Shown one piece after another: positions 24,101-36,305 of a DNA stretch of 64,000 bases (the stretch's first letter is position 1; the number at the start of each line of letters is the position of its first letter). A model generated the notes under the pieces. That model did not search any database, was not told where the DNA came from, and saw nothing but the letters and a program-made list of their open reading frames with translations. The DNA lies in assembly GCA_963920575.1 (NCBI GenBank), contig OY986967.1:12270061-12334060 (forward strand), in the 5' to 3' direction. The stretch comes from Narthecium ossifragum (taxonomy: Eukaryota; Streptophyta; Magnoliopsida; Dioscoreales; Nartheciaceae). The translations under genes and the position numbers were made by a program.

Positions 24101-27100
24101 AAAAGTGCTAATTCGATTACAAAATTGTGAAGAGCTGCTCCTTGTGGCTGATGAAAATTTCAAAGTAAATATCACTCACGAAAAAGCTAACTTCTTCAAT
24201 GCAGATGTTTGATTAAAATGAGAAAAGCAAATATATTTAAAGCGAAGTGACATCAATAGGAGTTTCAATTACCTGGCAACCAAGCAGGCGGTGAAGAAGT
24301 TGCTGTAGTGCTGGTAAATGTTCTAGCAACTCAGCTGTCTCAAGATCCCTTGTTCTCTGTGGAAATTAACTCATGTATTGGTCACGATTCCATATACAGA
24401 TTGTCTTTTAACTGATTGCATAAGTGTACCAACTTCATAGTAATTAAATACTGCATAGGCCGCCATGCTTCAAAAAAACCATTGGAATAGCGTACAATTG
24501 CACACCTTCATTAAGAATGACTTAGAAACAGAATTGGATTGGTTTGTCTATGCAATTGCCACAAGATGCTGGGAACAAACTTAATTTCAGGAAGTTAAAA
24601 AGTGAAATTGATCCAACCAGGTTGTCAGACATCATCATTTGCATGATGTCACTAATGTACACGTTTCTGACTTAATCCAAATATGGCTTGCAGATGACAG
24701 CTTCCCAATGTCTAGCAGCATCGCTAAAGCCAGTCTTTCTTCTTTAAACTTGCACTACGATGATAAGTCATCCCAGATTCTACCAATATTGGTGCCGTTG
24801 GTATAGATCGTAGTGCTCCTACCTGCCGTTCTAATCTTTTGAAGCAAATAAACTACAACTACAGGACAAAAAAGCTTCAAATTCGTGATCCCATCATATT
24901 AGTTCTTAAGCCCTATTTTTCGCTAAAAGCCGTTTAGCATGCAAATATTCGTCTTTTGGTGTTGGGATCTCACCTTGATTCCTTCATTTCCCTCTTCAAA
25001 TAAGTGCATTACAAGTTATAAGTAATTCGAAGGGCAGAGAATTTTCTTCAAAACTTTGGCTCTGATGCGTCCTAAACCTTCAAACTACCTGTGATGCGGG
25101 AGCAAGTTCCATAACTAGAAGAAATTCAAATTTGATTTGATTTGATTCTTATTTTGGTTGATTTGTTAGGATGTGAATTCAAATTTGATTTAATTTCTTA
25201 GGATTGGTTTCTTATTTGGATTGATTTGTTTGGATTTGGTTTGACGTTTGTTTAGATTTTCTATTATGATTAGCCTTTTGAAAAAGCTATAAATAAGGGA
25301 TTTGTATGTCCATTAGGGCCAAGTTATGATGAATGAAAATTGAAGATAAGCTTCTTCTCCTTAGGGAGGTGATGCTCAAGGTTCCCCTGGGTGGCGATTT
25401 TCAGGGTCGAAGGATGACTTTTCAGGTGTTGATTCTTGGAGGTCGTCCTTCATCATTTTTGGTATCAGAGCGAGGTTCCCCTAGGTGGTGATTCCTAGGG
25501 TTGGTGGATTGTTCTCTAGGTGGTGATTCTTAGGAGCTATTTGGCATCAACTTTGCTAATCCTAGGTGGCGATTCCTAGGATTTGTCGAAAATTATCTTG
25601 GTGGTGATTCCTAGACTTTGTTCAACATCAACTATCTATCCAAGTATGAGGATGAGGTCTCTATCAGGCCAATGACTTCAGCTCGCGGAAGAGCTCTCTC
25701 CAACCGATACAGAATGATGCGGGAGCAAGTTCCATAACTAGAAGGAATTCAAATTTGATTTGATTTCTTAAGATTTGTTTCTTATTTGGGTTGATTTGTT
25801 AGAATTTAAATTCAAATTTGATTTGATTTCTTAGAATTAGTTTCTTATTTGGATTGATTTGTTAGGATTTGGGTTGACGTTTGTTTAGATTTTCTATTAT
25901 GGTTAGCCTCTACTATAAATAAGGGATTTGTATACCCATTAAGGCCAAGTTATGATGAATGAAAATTGAAGACGAGCTTCTTCTCCTTTGGGTGGTGATG
26001 CCCAAGGCTCCCCTAGGTGGTGATTCCTAGAGTTGGAGGATGACTTTCCAGATGGTGATTCTTGGAGGTCGTCCTACATCAACCTGCTTAAAAAACTCTT
26101 TGCTTCCATTTTCTCCATTAGCCTTTCGAATCCAATTAAGGATTTCCCAAACAAGCATGGAGCATGTTATACATGTGCAAAAAAAAGTATTGGTGTACAA
26201 ATGTCAGCGGACTCAACCCTAAGATTATCATACCTGGAAATTACCATCCCACTCAAAAAAGTAAATAGGTGTGTATGATGCTGCATGCTAGAACCTATTC
26301 TCCCACTAAACAGAAAACAAATGGGTCCTGCTGTTTCCACATATATTATACTAGATAAAACATAATACAGATGTGAGAGCATCAATGGTCGAGATGCCTA
26401 TCTAATCACACCATGCAGATAAAATACTAAGAGCTGTAATGATGAATACACCGGTATCATGGCCTCAATAGCATTCTAGCTCAGTCAGGATCATTTGATC
26501 TCTATAGTGACCATGATAAGACAAATAGAGCAAATGATACATACCGGAGGATCTGACTCTACGTCATAAGTGAGAACTCGATAGCATTCAAGCCTCTCCT
26601 CTAAAAAGAGAGCATAGGTTCGGACCCATGCAGAATAATCCCATGCTGCACCAGGATTTAAAAGGTCATGAAGTTACTTGGATTAGAAAAGATCATGTGT
26701 TCACATGTTTCTGTCATGCATCAAGAGATTCCAAAGAAGACATTGAATACCATTTGGACTAGAATCATCCTTAAAATGGGCCATATTCAGCATATGACTT
26801 TTATTTCTTCCATAATTAATGAGTTCTTCGCGAAAAGTGGGATCAACTTCTCTTAAAGCACGATGTATAACGATCAGTCCTTTTAATGCAACCTGAAAGA
26901 AGATGACACAAAGTCAGGCAATTCATGAACTAGAGATACATTAGAGCAGATGTATGTAGATAGTTCAAGATTATGCTTAGAATCATCCAAGTTCCTTATG
27001 AAGAATACATTAAAGTAGCTCAATGCTAATCAACCACTTGTAAGATCATACAATGATCACATCATCACAAAATGATAATTGCTAACCAAATAACATGTGA

Positions 27101-30100
27101 ACCATGGATTGAATAAATTCTCAGATTTCGTAGAACTGGACATTTGATGCTTTAGAACGCTCGGATTTTACCTTCCAGACACATAACGCACAATCTCATG
27201 AGTCAACTCAATGTTACTCCAAAGGTATGAAAAGGTTAAGTTCCCATGTACCTAGTGATTTAGTTCAGAGTGGCAGTAATACATCATGTGTGTAGCTTCC
27301 ACCGTAATTAAAGTCGATGCTAGCAAAGGTTACATAAACAACCTCTTGAGTCTTTCCACCATGTTCGCTGGCCACCAAATGTTTTCCAAGATTACCACAA
27401 AGCCCAAAAAATGCCACAAATCTCGGGTCTAGGCTCGCACATTTTGGAAAACCAAGACCGACCATGTTATCCTGATGAATGGATTTTTGTCCTATGCGAT
27501 CCAATGAGATTGTTAAGGCTTAACTCCATAATCAGAGGTGTTGGATTTTAATAACAATTTGACTCATAGAGGCTTGTAATGCTTGCAATCAGATAAAGCA
27601 TCCTTGTTACGCAGATTTATCTGGAACTTGAGAGTTACTCACTCACTGATCATGTAGGTGATTCTTTCATTATAATCCTGATAATGATCTGCTAACTTCT
27701 AAAACTCTGAAACAAAAATCCAGGTCTTTATAATCAATTTTGTGTTTAAGGCATGTGAGTTTAAGTACCGCCCAATTGTGCGTCTTTTGTAGCCGCCTGG
27801 CAAGAGCATGAATGCAGTAAGCAACGTCCGCTCGAGGTCTTGCAGCTGAAATAGCATAAAATATAGCTGCAAGGAAGACATGCCAAATTAGATCATCCTA
27901 GTAGATATTGTAAAGGTAGCAGCAACAAATACTTTCGTCCAAAAGGCATAAAAGTGGATGAGTTCTGACTCATTGCTGTTCAACTTTTCTCACTTGACAA
28001 GACGCACAGCAAAGACTAGTTTACAGAAACATAAATGTAGAGCAAAATTTGGTACAAAGTCCACGAAAGCCGGAAGCCCGGAGCTCCAGTAAACAATGTT
28101 AGCTATTAAAGGTTATTCATACACAGGATAGCATTAACTCAAGCATTTATATTACCAAGCAAGAATGTTGATATATTGGTCATAGAGGCTATATGAGACC
28201 CAAGCACCAACATGATGACACAAATACTTGAACCATACGATGCAAGAAACAAAAGAAAGAACTTTGATATTGATTTTGCCCTTGTATAAGCCTAAAATCA
28301 CCATTGAGTGTATGCCAATCATTGGAAACGACTGCAGTTTACAGGCATGAAGAGGAATTGCCTTGACTAAGAAAAACACAAAGACGGAAGGGAAATTCAT
28401 ACTTCAATAACTGAGAATTTCATACGATTTAATTCACTTTCACAAACAAGAGCCAACTTCTAATGGCTAGAAGAGGCATAAGGTGCTGTCATGATCAGCA
28501 CAAACCATATAACCTCATAAAGCGTGTATTGGCAGAAGACCCAGTGGCCTACAAGGAACTGCATAAATTACAAATCTACTACCAAAACTGTCACAAAAGG
28601 TAAGCGAGGCACAAAATATTCTGGAGTTGAAAATGAAATTACTGGGGTTTCCTAAAGATCCAGTATGAAGTTCTGTGTAAGTTCATGACTATTACGTTCA
28701 AGTAAAATGCTTCACATCAGTTGCATCTAATATTCTGACATGCATTAAGACAACATGGTAAAGTTAATGCAGTTGTAACTTAAAAGTAAAAGTGGCAGGA
28801 AGGGCATATAAAGTTGCAAGAGGGAGGAGGAACTACAAACAAAAGGACGTGTTAAAGTTTTATGTAGTGACAAGCAGCATTGCATAAGGTGCAAATGGGG
28901 GTTGCTACTGAAACATGAACTAAGGGATTAGAAAGCAAGGGTTATCAGAAACAAAATTTTATACTGGGTGTGAGATGAAAAGTTGGCCAAGGGTGCTAAC
29001 AGCACAAACAAGCTTGATACAGTATGTAGCTATATCTGGGTTCTGATGCATACATCATTTTTGTGGGGCAATTAAAAGTGCAGGCACCCTATGAAGAGAG
29101 CAAGAATTTGGTGCCCAATGCTATGAGGAGGTTTAAGAAAGTAAAACGATCTGTTCCATCATTTCAATGGTCACCTCCGCCACAGATAGCGAATACTAAG
29201 ATTGGTAGTACAGGACCAATAGAGCATATTTAATTCACTTCGATGAGATTTAGTTGCAGACCTAAACAAAACATATGCGCTCTGAATCTACAGAATCACC
29301 AAAGGCACTTCTCACTGGTACAATATCTGAATCTTCTGAACTAATTTTAAGCCTCTAGCCATACAAACATCAACATCTGTGAATAATAAGTGAAATTTAT
29401 TTAAAGAACAACAGATTGTGCATTAGACAAGATAATAACGCATTCTTCGTGCCTGCAGCAACAACTAAAAAGCTTGACCAAGAGATTCCCGGAGTGATGG
29501 TAGCACACATGTCGAGAGAGATAAGGTGTTATGAGTGTTTTGCTCGTAAGCTTTTCAAGCTCACGTGCCGGGTCGTTGCAGGCGGAACGCCGGCTCGCGG
29601 TTCCCTTGAACTTGGAGTTCTCCTTCCCAATGATGGTGGAGAAGAATCCCTGGGCGCAAGCCCAAGTCCTCACGGTGCGGTTGACTCGGAGAAGTCGATC
29701 GACGGCGTGGCGGGAGGGAAGTCGATGAGGAGCAAGGAGGACGTCGATGCGGCTTGGTTGTGGCACGGAGTCGGCGCGGCGCGGGTGTCGAGTGTGGCAC
29801 GACGGGGCTTGGCACGACGCGGAAGCGCGGGTGCCAAGGTCGGCATGGCACGGGAGTGGCGGCGGGGCACTCGGCTGGGGTCGCGTGTGAGCGGCAACGC
29901 GCCAAGGTGGCGCAGGCGGCGGTCTTGATGAGGCTGCATGTGGCTTGAGAAGGGGTGGGGGCGCCACAAGGGAAGGAGTGAGGGAGAAGGAGAGACTCAC
30001 AACCAACTTGAAGTCGGGGGCCAGAAGAGAGATGAAGAGAGGGAAAGAACCGGGTTTAGACCAAGGTGAGAGAGAAGAAAGCAGTACCCAAAGGGGAGGG

Positions 30101-31382
30101 ATCGTCGGTGAGGGTGCCGGCGATCGTCGCAGTTAGAGCTCTGTCAGGAGCCCCGGTGACTTGGGAGTGACCTCTCTAAAACAATCCCTTTAGGGGACCA
30201 AATTTTCGCAGCCGAAGTCTTTGGAGGATTTTAATTATTCTTGGATGATTTCATTCATAGATATGGGGGTCTTTATATAGGAAACCTACAAAAGACCTAA
30301 GTGGAGTGGATCCAGTTTAATGACTTCCTCCTCAAGAAATAACCTAACTAAGAAAAAAAAAGACAGCGTCCTACTACAATGCAAATAACTAAACTAGGAA
30401 AGCAATTTAGAAAACAAGTAGAAAACTAACTAGGATAGATGAGAGCCAGGGAGACAAGTGGGGCCGGCCCTTAGGTGTGGCTGGCTCAAGAAGGAACAGG
30501 TCCTTTGTCGGGCCGGGTATGGCATGGGTCAGGCCCAAGTAGGGTCCGGTCTGGTGCATCGGACCAAGTTTTTGAAGGGTCGAATTTTGACACGAATCAT
30601 AAGGGAGCATAACTTTGGTAAATAAAATTTCAAAGAGGTTTTCCATCTTCCAAGCTTGTATAGCATTGATCTTATACACTACGAACTACAGAGGACTAGA
30701 GAAATCTGTGAGTAAACAGAAATCCTAAATATGTCAATTCGTTGCCAAATGGGTTCATTCTCCTCATGTTGCCTAATATGATTTTTTTAATCATCACACT
30801 AAAATTAATAGTTTCCTTTCCACCATAAAAAGCACCAAGCAATCTGATGCACTTTTAACTGCATGCTTTTAACCATGTGTCTCCACTAGTATTTGTTCAA
30901 TCATGTTACAAATAAGCCAGCACTTGAACCAGTTTTCGTCATCACCTTTCCACGGAATAGCAAGAAAACACCAATATCAAAATTACTATGGACCGAATCT
31001 CAATTTCAAAAGATGCAAGCAGGAATGCAGTTGCACTTGACTCAACTTCACCCTTAAGTAGATTGAAATGAAAAGGCCATCAAAAGATCCAACCAACCTT
31101 TTATATGCTTCTCCTTAGCAGGACGCTCGACATGGTTTGTGGCCTTAACAATTGCGATGTCCAATTCCTGGGAAGCAGAACAAATACAACAACACAACAC
31201 CAAGAGAAAAGACTAAACATCAGACTTCCATTTCTGCAAGAGCCGCTTCTATATGTGGTGAAAGAAGTGTTTCTCTTTTTTACCTTGTAATCACTATTAA
31301 CTTTGGCCAAACTAACCGTCGTGGTGTCCTTGATGGCCCCAAGATACTTTCTCAAGCTCTGCTGCGTTCCCCCTCCCGACAT
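21190..31382 (-). CDS. PICALM3: ANTH-domain clathrin assembly protein (AP180/CALM family), 15 coding exons, 543 aa
   Basis: Exons, from the ATG: 31382-31284, 31167-31098, 27866-27769, 26892-26751, 26645-26545, 24356-24273, 24147-24097, 24001-23936, 23862-23797, 23464-23384, 23229-23152, 22189-22046, 21959-21884, 21801-21680, 21543-21190. All introns are GT...AG, phases agree, and the total is 1632 nt. The N-terminus [20 protein letters not shown] and the whole length match, from memory, Arabidopsis At5g35200. The ANTH domain covers about residues 25-290, and the phosphoinositide motif K-x9-K-x-K-H is intact (K41, K51, K53, H54). The C-terminal half is flexible, with clathrin/adaptor motifs DLL (358-360), DPF (471-473) and NPF (516-518). 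Likely role: an endocytic adaptor linking PI(4,5)P2 membranes to clathrin and to AP-2/TPLATE partners. Introns 2 and 5 are enlarged by retroelements, but every splice site is intact, so the gene looks functional. The symbol is from memory. Confidence 0.95.
25092..26081 (+). mobile_element. Complete TRIM (miniature LTR retrotransposon) in intron 5
   Basis: LTR1 is 25092-25455 (364 bp) and LTR2 is 25715-26081 (367 bp). Both begin TGATGCGGGAGCAAG and end CATCA. The target duplication ACCTG lies at 25087-25091 and 26082-26086. The PBS TGGTATCAGAGC is at 25460-25471. The internal region is only ~260 bp and non-coding. Each LTR has a TATA box (CTATAAATAAGG, near 25287 and 25914). The motif GGTGGYGATTCYTAGG recurs about ten times in the LTRs and internal part. 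The element is antisense to the host gene. With no coding capacity it must have been mobilised in trans. The LTRs differ at several positions, so the insertion is not recent. Confidence 0.92.
25460..25471 (+). other. TRIM primer-binding site (initiator tRNA-Met)
   Basis: TGGTATCAGAGC lies four bases after LTR1, the same 12-mer used by the family-B elements. Intact complementarity to the tRNA 3' end is visible. Confidence 0.9.
27265..27504 (-). other. Unrecognised 79-codon ORF in intron 3
   Basis: An open frame lies within intron 3 of the clathrin adaptor gene. I recognise no domain, and no LTR ends were seen around it. It could be a decayed transposon fragment or chance. It is listed because the surrounding intron DNA is otherwise featureless. 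Confidence 0.15.
29527..30599 (-). mobile_element. Solo LTR of family H in intron 2, 1073 bp
   Basis: It begins TGTTATGAGTG and ends CACGAATCA on plus, flanked by TAAGG at 29522-29526 and 30600-30604. On the minus strand it has a TATA box (CCTATATAAAGACC, near 30265-30285) followed by a GC-rich leader. It has the same transcriptional sense as the host gene. The long GC-rich ORFs inside it (for example 29401-30006 minus, 29416-29928 plus) have no recognisable domain and are compositional. Confidence 0.88.
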
Positions 31383-31404
31383 CCTCCTCTCCCACCACAA
31401 GAAT

Positions 31405-31950
31405 CTGTATCCAGGACACAAAATCCAGCAACAAGCACAATCTTATCAATGCATTACCAACTTAAATGAGTAGAATTCAAGGCGAAGATAACTCTAATTC
31501 AAACCAAATCCCAAAGAAACATCAAAAATAGAAAACACAAATACGCATGCTTAACAACACAACCAAATCCCATTAACATCAACTAAAACATCAAACACAA
31601 CATATCCCACCGCGAGAAGTCGTTCATATGATCGACTAACAACCAAAAACCTAACTCAGCTAATCAAATCACCAAGAACCCAAGCCCAAGATCTCCTCAG
31701 CCACGAAATAAAACTCCATCTAAACCAAATCAACTCCGGACATCTAAGTCTTCATGAATCAGCTAAACCGCCCCCAAAACGGAAAAGAAACGATTCAAAT
31801 CGCTCATAAACAGATCTAATACCAAACAAAACAAGATCTACCACACAGCATATCAATTACTCAAAACAAATGAACCATAATTGGCAGCAATGGAGCAAAT
31901 CTCACACAGATTCCGAGTAGAAATCGTTCCCAGTGATCACAAATACTTAC
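31405..31950 (-). other. Predicted 5'-leader intron of the clathrin adaptor gene
   Basis: On the minus strand a strong donor (TTTTTG|GTAAGTATT) falls at 31950 and an acceptor (GGATACAG|ATTCTTG) ends at 31405, 22 bases before the ATG. A leader intron just upstream of the start codon is common in plant genes. The inference rests on splice-site sequence only. Confidence 0.6.
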
Positions 31951-31978
31951 CAAAAATGGATAACTTGGAGAGATTTTA

Positions 31979-31995
31979 GAGAGAGAGAGAGAGAG
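31979..31995. repeat. GA/CT microsatellite in the 5' leader
   Basis: A GA dinucleotide run in the predicted first leader exon of the adaptor gene. Plant leaders often carry such CT tracts near the transcription start. Confidence 0.7.
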
Positions 31996-32029
31996 GAGGG
32001 AGAGTGGTTGAGGAGTCGGGGAAGTCGTC

Positions 32030-32050
32030 GGCTTTTTCTATTATAGTTCT
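32030..32050 (-). promoter_or_regulatory. Candidate TATA box of the clathrin adaptor gene
   Basis: The minus strand reads AACTATAATAGAAAAAG here. A start about 30 bases downstream (near 32005-32010) would give a leader that includes the (GA)n run at 31979-31995, which is CT-rich in the transcript as in many plant leaders. No other promoter motif was scored. Confidence 0.45.
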
Positions 32051-32536
32051 CCCCCCCCTCCTCTCTCGTATATGAGTCTTAGGAGGAGGGCTGCTTTCGA
32101 TGCACCTGCGGATCATTGTTACTCTCGGGAATACGCGGATTATGCACGGCTGAACGAATGCAACGCGCGTCTTGTTGTGTTGGATCTGGATAAGGAAGAG
32201 GTGGGGAGGAGGGACATGTGATACGACACTTTGATCAGTATTAGTTATGGAAGTCATCAGCAGGCAGCTGTTAAAAAACCTCATCGTTTTGTTTCTGGGA
32301 AGTTTCTTCGTTACTCAGGTAAGGTGGCGTTCGAATCCTTCAAGCAATCTTATTTGTTTTGATGTTGTATCGTGACATGTGAAATATTATTTGAGCTGTT
32401 TAATTTTGTGTGTATTTGATTGCTTGTGTTGAGGAAGCAGGTGTTTGGTTGCTGTCGGATGACGCATTAGGAAAATTTTGGTCGGGAATTCCAACCTTAT
32501 AAAATCAAATAGAACAGAAATCCAATCGTTGATCGG

Positions 32537-35500
32537 TCAAATAGTCAAAGTCAAAATCTACTCCACATTTAAGTATCAGATGATTGTAGTTAAGCTTTAC
32601 TTCTTCAAACGACGTTTGAACAGAGGTGTCAAGTTGAATGGAAATCTAGATTAGATCTAATTTAATAATCTAATTAACAATTAATTATCTAGATTAACTT
32701 AAAATAGTCTAAATTAACCTAAGGAAAGCATAAGTTATCTAATATTATGAAATTAATTAAAGAAAGCCTCAAAGATCATCCTAAGTTACTAAATCCAGAG
32801 AAAGCATATTTAAATCTATTGATTAATTTAATCTAATCCTAGAAGATAAAAGCTTCTAACATTAAATTAACCTAAAGAAAAGCAGTAAAGAAATCTCTAA
32901 GAAATGAAGAAGAAAGCATAACTATCTAAACCTATATTAGCCACCTAAAACCAGTAATCTAAACTACTTTAAGCAGAAAAAATTAACTAAGTACTGAAAA
33001 AAATGAAGCCATTACATTAAAGAAATCAACTTACAGAAAACATCTTAAAAGAACAGTAGTAAAATCCAGGCGCGCAGGCTCTGTGTTTGGTTTGCGAGAG
33101 AGATTACATAGTGAAAGAGAAAGGTATTTATACTAGAGCAGTTCAACTACTTCGTCCAGCATGTTCTCCATCGTCTTCCATCTTTCACTCTGGATGAGCC
33201 GCGTGTCCCACGTTCTCCGATATTTTCTCGTTTCTGCATTCTTTGCTCTGGCCGATGACGGTTGCGTCTGGGAGATGAGCTTCTGGCCGATGACGGTTGC
33301 GTCGGGTCGGTGAGCTTGTGCATGTTGTAATATTGTCCTTCTTGATTGTTGTCTTTTTCTAGTCTGTTTCTTCATCATCCAAAGTTGTTAACTTGCTGTC
33401 TTTGAATGAACTAAGTTTTTGGTAGATGACTTGTCGTTGCTTTTGGCCGATAAACTTCTTGTGTAAGGAAGATCATCATTCTTATTTAACAATATCATCG
33501 TAGTTAGATCGTTATCGCCCTTAACTGATAGTTTCTTTATGTGAAAACAATCATCATTCTTGATTGATGATTTTTCTCTTTGGGCGATGATCTTAATCGA
33601 TGATTTCATTCTTTGGGCGTCGATCTTATCTTTGAGCGATATCGCCCAATTGGGTTTGAGAGTATGTCGGCCATATTTATTATGTTGATATGTTAATCAT
33701 TGATTGGTTATGTCGCGCCCCGACCCGCGTAGGCCCAACCGGGCCGGGCGTCGTGAACCGGAACCTAACCTACTGCGAAAATTTTGGCGAGGTTTCCCTC
33801 TAATCATAGTGGTCTCCCTAGCAATTCATAATCATCTTGTATTATACAATCATTCACAAACCTCAAAGACTGAAGCTGAATAGATACAAATCCTCAATAG
33901 GGTAAAAGTTATACAAAATCTCTCCCGCAGGAGGCTAACTAAACAAAAGGTATAACAGACGATCGCCGCACCTCAAGCACCGCCAGACGCCGCCATGTCA
34001 CCAAACACCGGCCCGGTAGGGGAAACCGAAGAAGAGCTAGCGCCAGCACCTGCAAAACGCAGCCCGGGTAGGAGTGAGTACTAAGCTCAGCAGGGATACT
34101 ACACTACGACACTCACAAGGGAGGGAACACAACAGTGCCGCCCCCAAGTCTATCCTAGGTGTATACAAGGGTCTCATAACCCTACCGAAAGTCCGTGACC
34201 ACAGGCCCAAAACACTGCAGATTCACAACATGACACTGAACACTGTTTGGCGGGCCAGGACACCACTAGGTAGGCACTCCTCGACCCAAGAGTCAAGAAC
34301 ACCGAACTCCGGCTACACCTCATATACAACTTGGAGTCGACACGACCTCTAAACATCAAACCACATGTATTCAGGTCATCTAACCCTATCATCGAAAAAC
34401 GACTGAATACTACAAATCGAAACCTGGACCAAGCTACCCGCGACGGTCCTAGAGCTAGATCCGGACTACCCGAAAGCCTCGGATCAGCGATCAACCCATC
34501 GCCAATGTCCTACACAGATGCAACTAATACACAAGGCAATGCATGTTATGAGCACACGCAGTAATATACAGATAAGCATGCAACAGTATGTGATTATATA
34601 TCAAACAAGGTCTGGGCACGGCACCCTGCCGGCCCGGGGTGGTGAACAGATAAATAAGGTTTAGGAGCTGCTACAGTGGTACCACCACCAACTGTCAGCA
34701 GTCCACCACAACACCTGCATCAAGAAGCAGCCCCGCAAACAACAACTCACAGATATCATATAAAGCCCTCGGCGCACGCCGACATGCAAGGCTGGGGAAA
34801 GTTGTAGGGCTACCCGCCCATTTATTCTAAACATCCCGAGAGTCATCACTCCCCCGGTTCACCACTGCCCCTATTATAGGGCTAACATGCTCAAACATAT
34901 GTACCAGATATAAGACAGTAAAGAAAACCATCATACAAAGCCCTGCGGGCGAAATCCACTTGAAAACACCCTTCATCCACTAAGAGATCGATCTCCCTTC
35001 CCAAGGGGATCGATCTTCTTAGCACTTGGGAGAAACTCGTCCCTGTCAACCGAAGGATATCGATCTTCTCCACCAGAAGGATTGATCTTCTTCGTGAAAT
35101 GGAACCCGCCACCTCAACCCAGGCAAGGATCGATCTCTCTCCAGCCGAGGGATCGATCCTGCTTGGGCTGGGCGTAACGACCCAGAAGAGATCGATCTTC
35201 CCTCAAGGGAGATCGATCCGAATGGGTTCTCCGGCGACCGGACGGCGTGAAATACTGTCGGAAAATACAACCAAATCCCCCAAAACTCTGGGATCTGGTA
35301 GATCAAGAACTCACGAGTCCAAAACCAGTGAAATCATGGAAAACAAACATGTATTTTAACAGATCTAAGCATAAGAACATAATCAAACAGGAAAAACTCC
35401 AAAAACCCGAAAGATAGTAGGTAGGATCCCTGCCTATGCAATAGCAGCTTCAATCCAAGCTACTAGGCCTTAGATCTTCCTCAAACGAACTCAAATCCAG

Positions 35501-35922
35501 CAAGAACACGACTGAAATCTCGAATTTTCCAAAAAAATCAAACGAAAAGGTTTCGTTCGTTTTATAAACGAACGAACCGACTCAAGAGAGATCAATCTCT
35601 TTCTCAAAAGAGATCGATCTTCCTTGCCAAATCGGGTTTGACTTTCCGGCACTAAGAGATCGATCTTCTAGCTAGGGAGATTGATCCCTTAGGTACAGAA
35701 AGCTAGACTTGGGCTAAAACTTAAGCCCAAGTCTGGATCTTTCGATCCCGGGTCCCACTAACCATTCTAGCCAAACATTAACACAACCATGGTCAGTGTG
35801 TGCACATGCGGGTGTGAAGCTAGCCGACAAGGCGCAATTTATCAAATTGCCCTTGCAGTCCACGACGAGCCACAGGAGTAGAGGGACGGGTCCTCACAGG
35901 TTAGCCATTATATTGGCTAACA
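32537..35922 (-). mobile_element. 3' LTR of Ty3/gypsy element G, interrupted by solo LTR E2
   Basis: After removal of E2 it is about 1193 bp and collinear with the other G LTR at 51761-54533. On the minus strand it begins TGTTAGCCAATATAATGG and ends GACTATTTGA, a non-canonical 3' end seen in both copies. It is preceded (minus sense) by a polypurine tract at 35923-35934 (GGGGGCAAAA), which marks it as the 3' LTR. No matching target duplication was found around the whole element. Confidence 0.75.
33711..35898 (-). mobile_element. Solo LTR of family E (E2), 2188 bp
   Basis: It begins TGTCGCGCCCCGACC and ends GGTCCTCACA, flanked by GGTTA at 33706-33710 and 35899-35903. The empty site is visible in the sister G LTR at about 54509-54513. 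The minus strand is sense, with a TATA-like TTTATAAAAC near 35560-35570. GATCGATCT/GATCGATCC repeats lie at 34980-35225 and 35587-35700. Confidence 0.9.
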
Positions 35923-35934
35923 TTTTGCCCCCAT
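35923..35934 (-). other. Polypurine tract of element G
   Basis: The minus strand reads GGGGGCAAAA directly before the TG of the LTR at 35922. This is the expected priming site for plus-strand DNA synthesis and confirms minus orientation. Confidence 0.7.
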
Positions 35935-36305
35935 GCGGTAATCGAGGAGTTTGAATTTATGACGAGATGACCGCATCTGATGCGATTTGACAGCTTGCTT
36001 GTTAACCACTAAAGGATAATCATGATCATTCTCTGGGAAACAGAATCGCCGTTTCGTTCTTCTCCTCTATCCATATCTTTTGATATTCCGCATTTAATGC
36101 GTCGTCCTTATCTGACATGCATACCCTTTTGGCCATACGTCTTTGGCGCGAAAGAACACTATTGGTTCTTCTTTCCTCCGTTAGGGCTTTAGCGTTCTTT
36201 CTTCTTTCACAGTCGCGACGCTTAGGCTTTTTCTTCCTCCTCTTGTGAGTTTGCAGACATCGGAGAGTTCTTCTTCTTCTCCGTTAAACTTTTCCGTTCG
36301 TCGCT

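Noticed and set aside
25081..26091. Tandem duplication inside intron 5
   Set aside because: The direct repeats are the two LTRs of a TRIM, shown by the PBS, TG...CA ends and flanking ACCTG duplication.
29401..30006. 201-codon minus ORF and 170-codon plus ORF in intron 2, possible nested gene
   Set aside because: Both lie in the GC-rich half of solo LTR H and its left flank, overlap each other on opposite strands, and show no domain.
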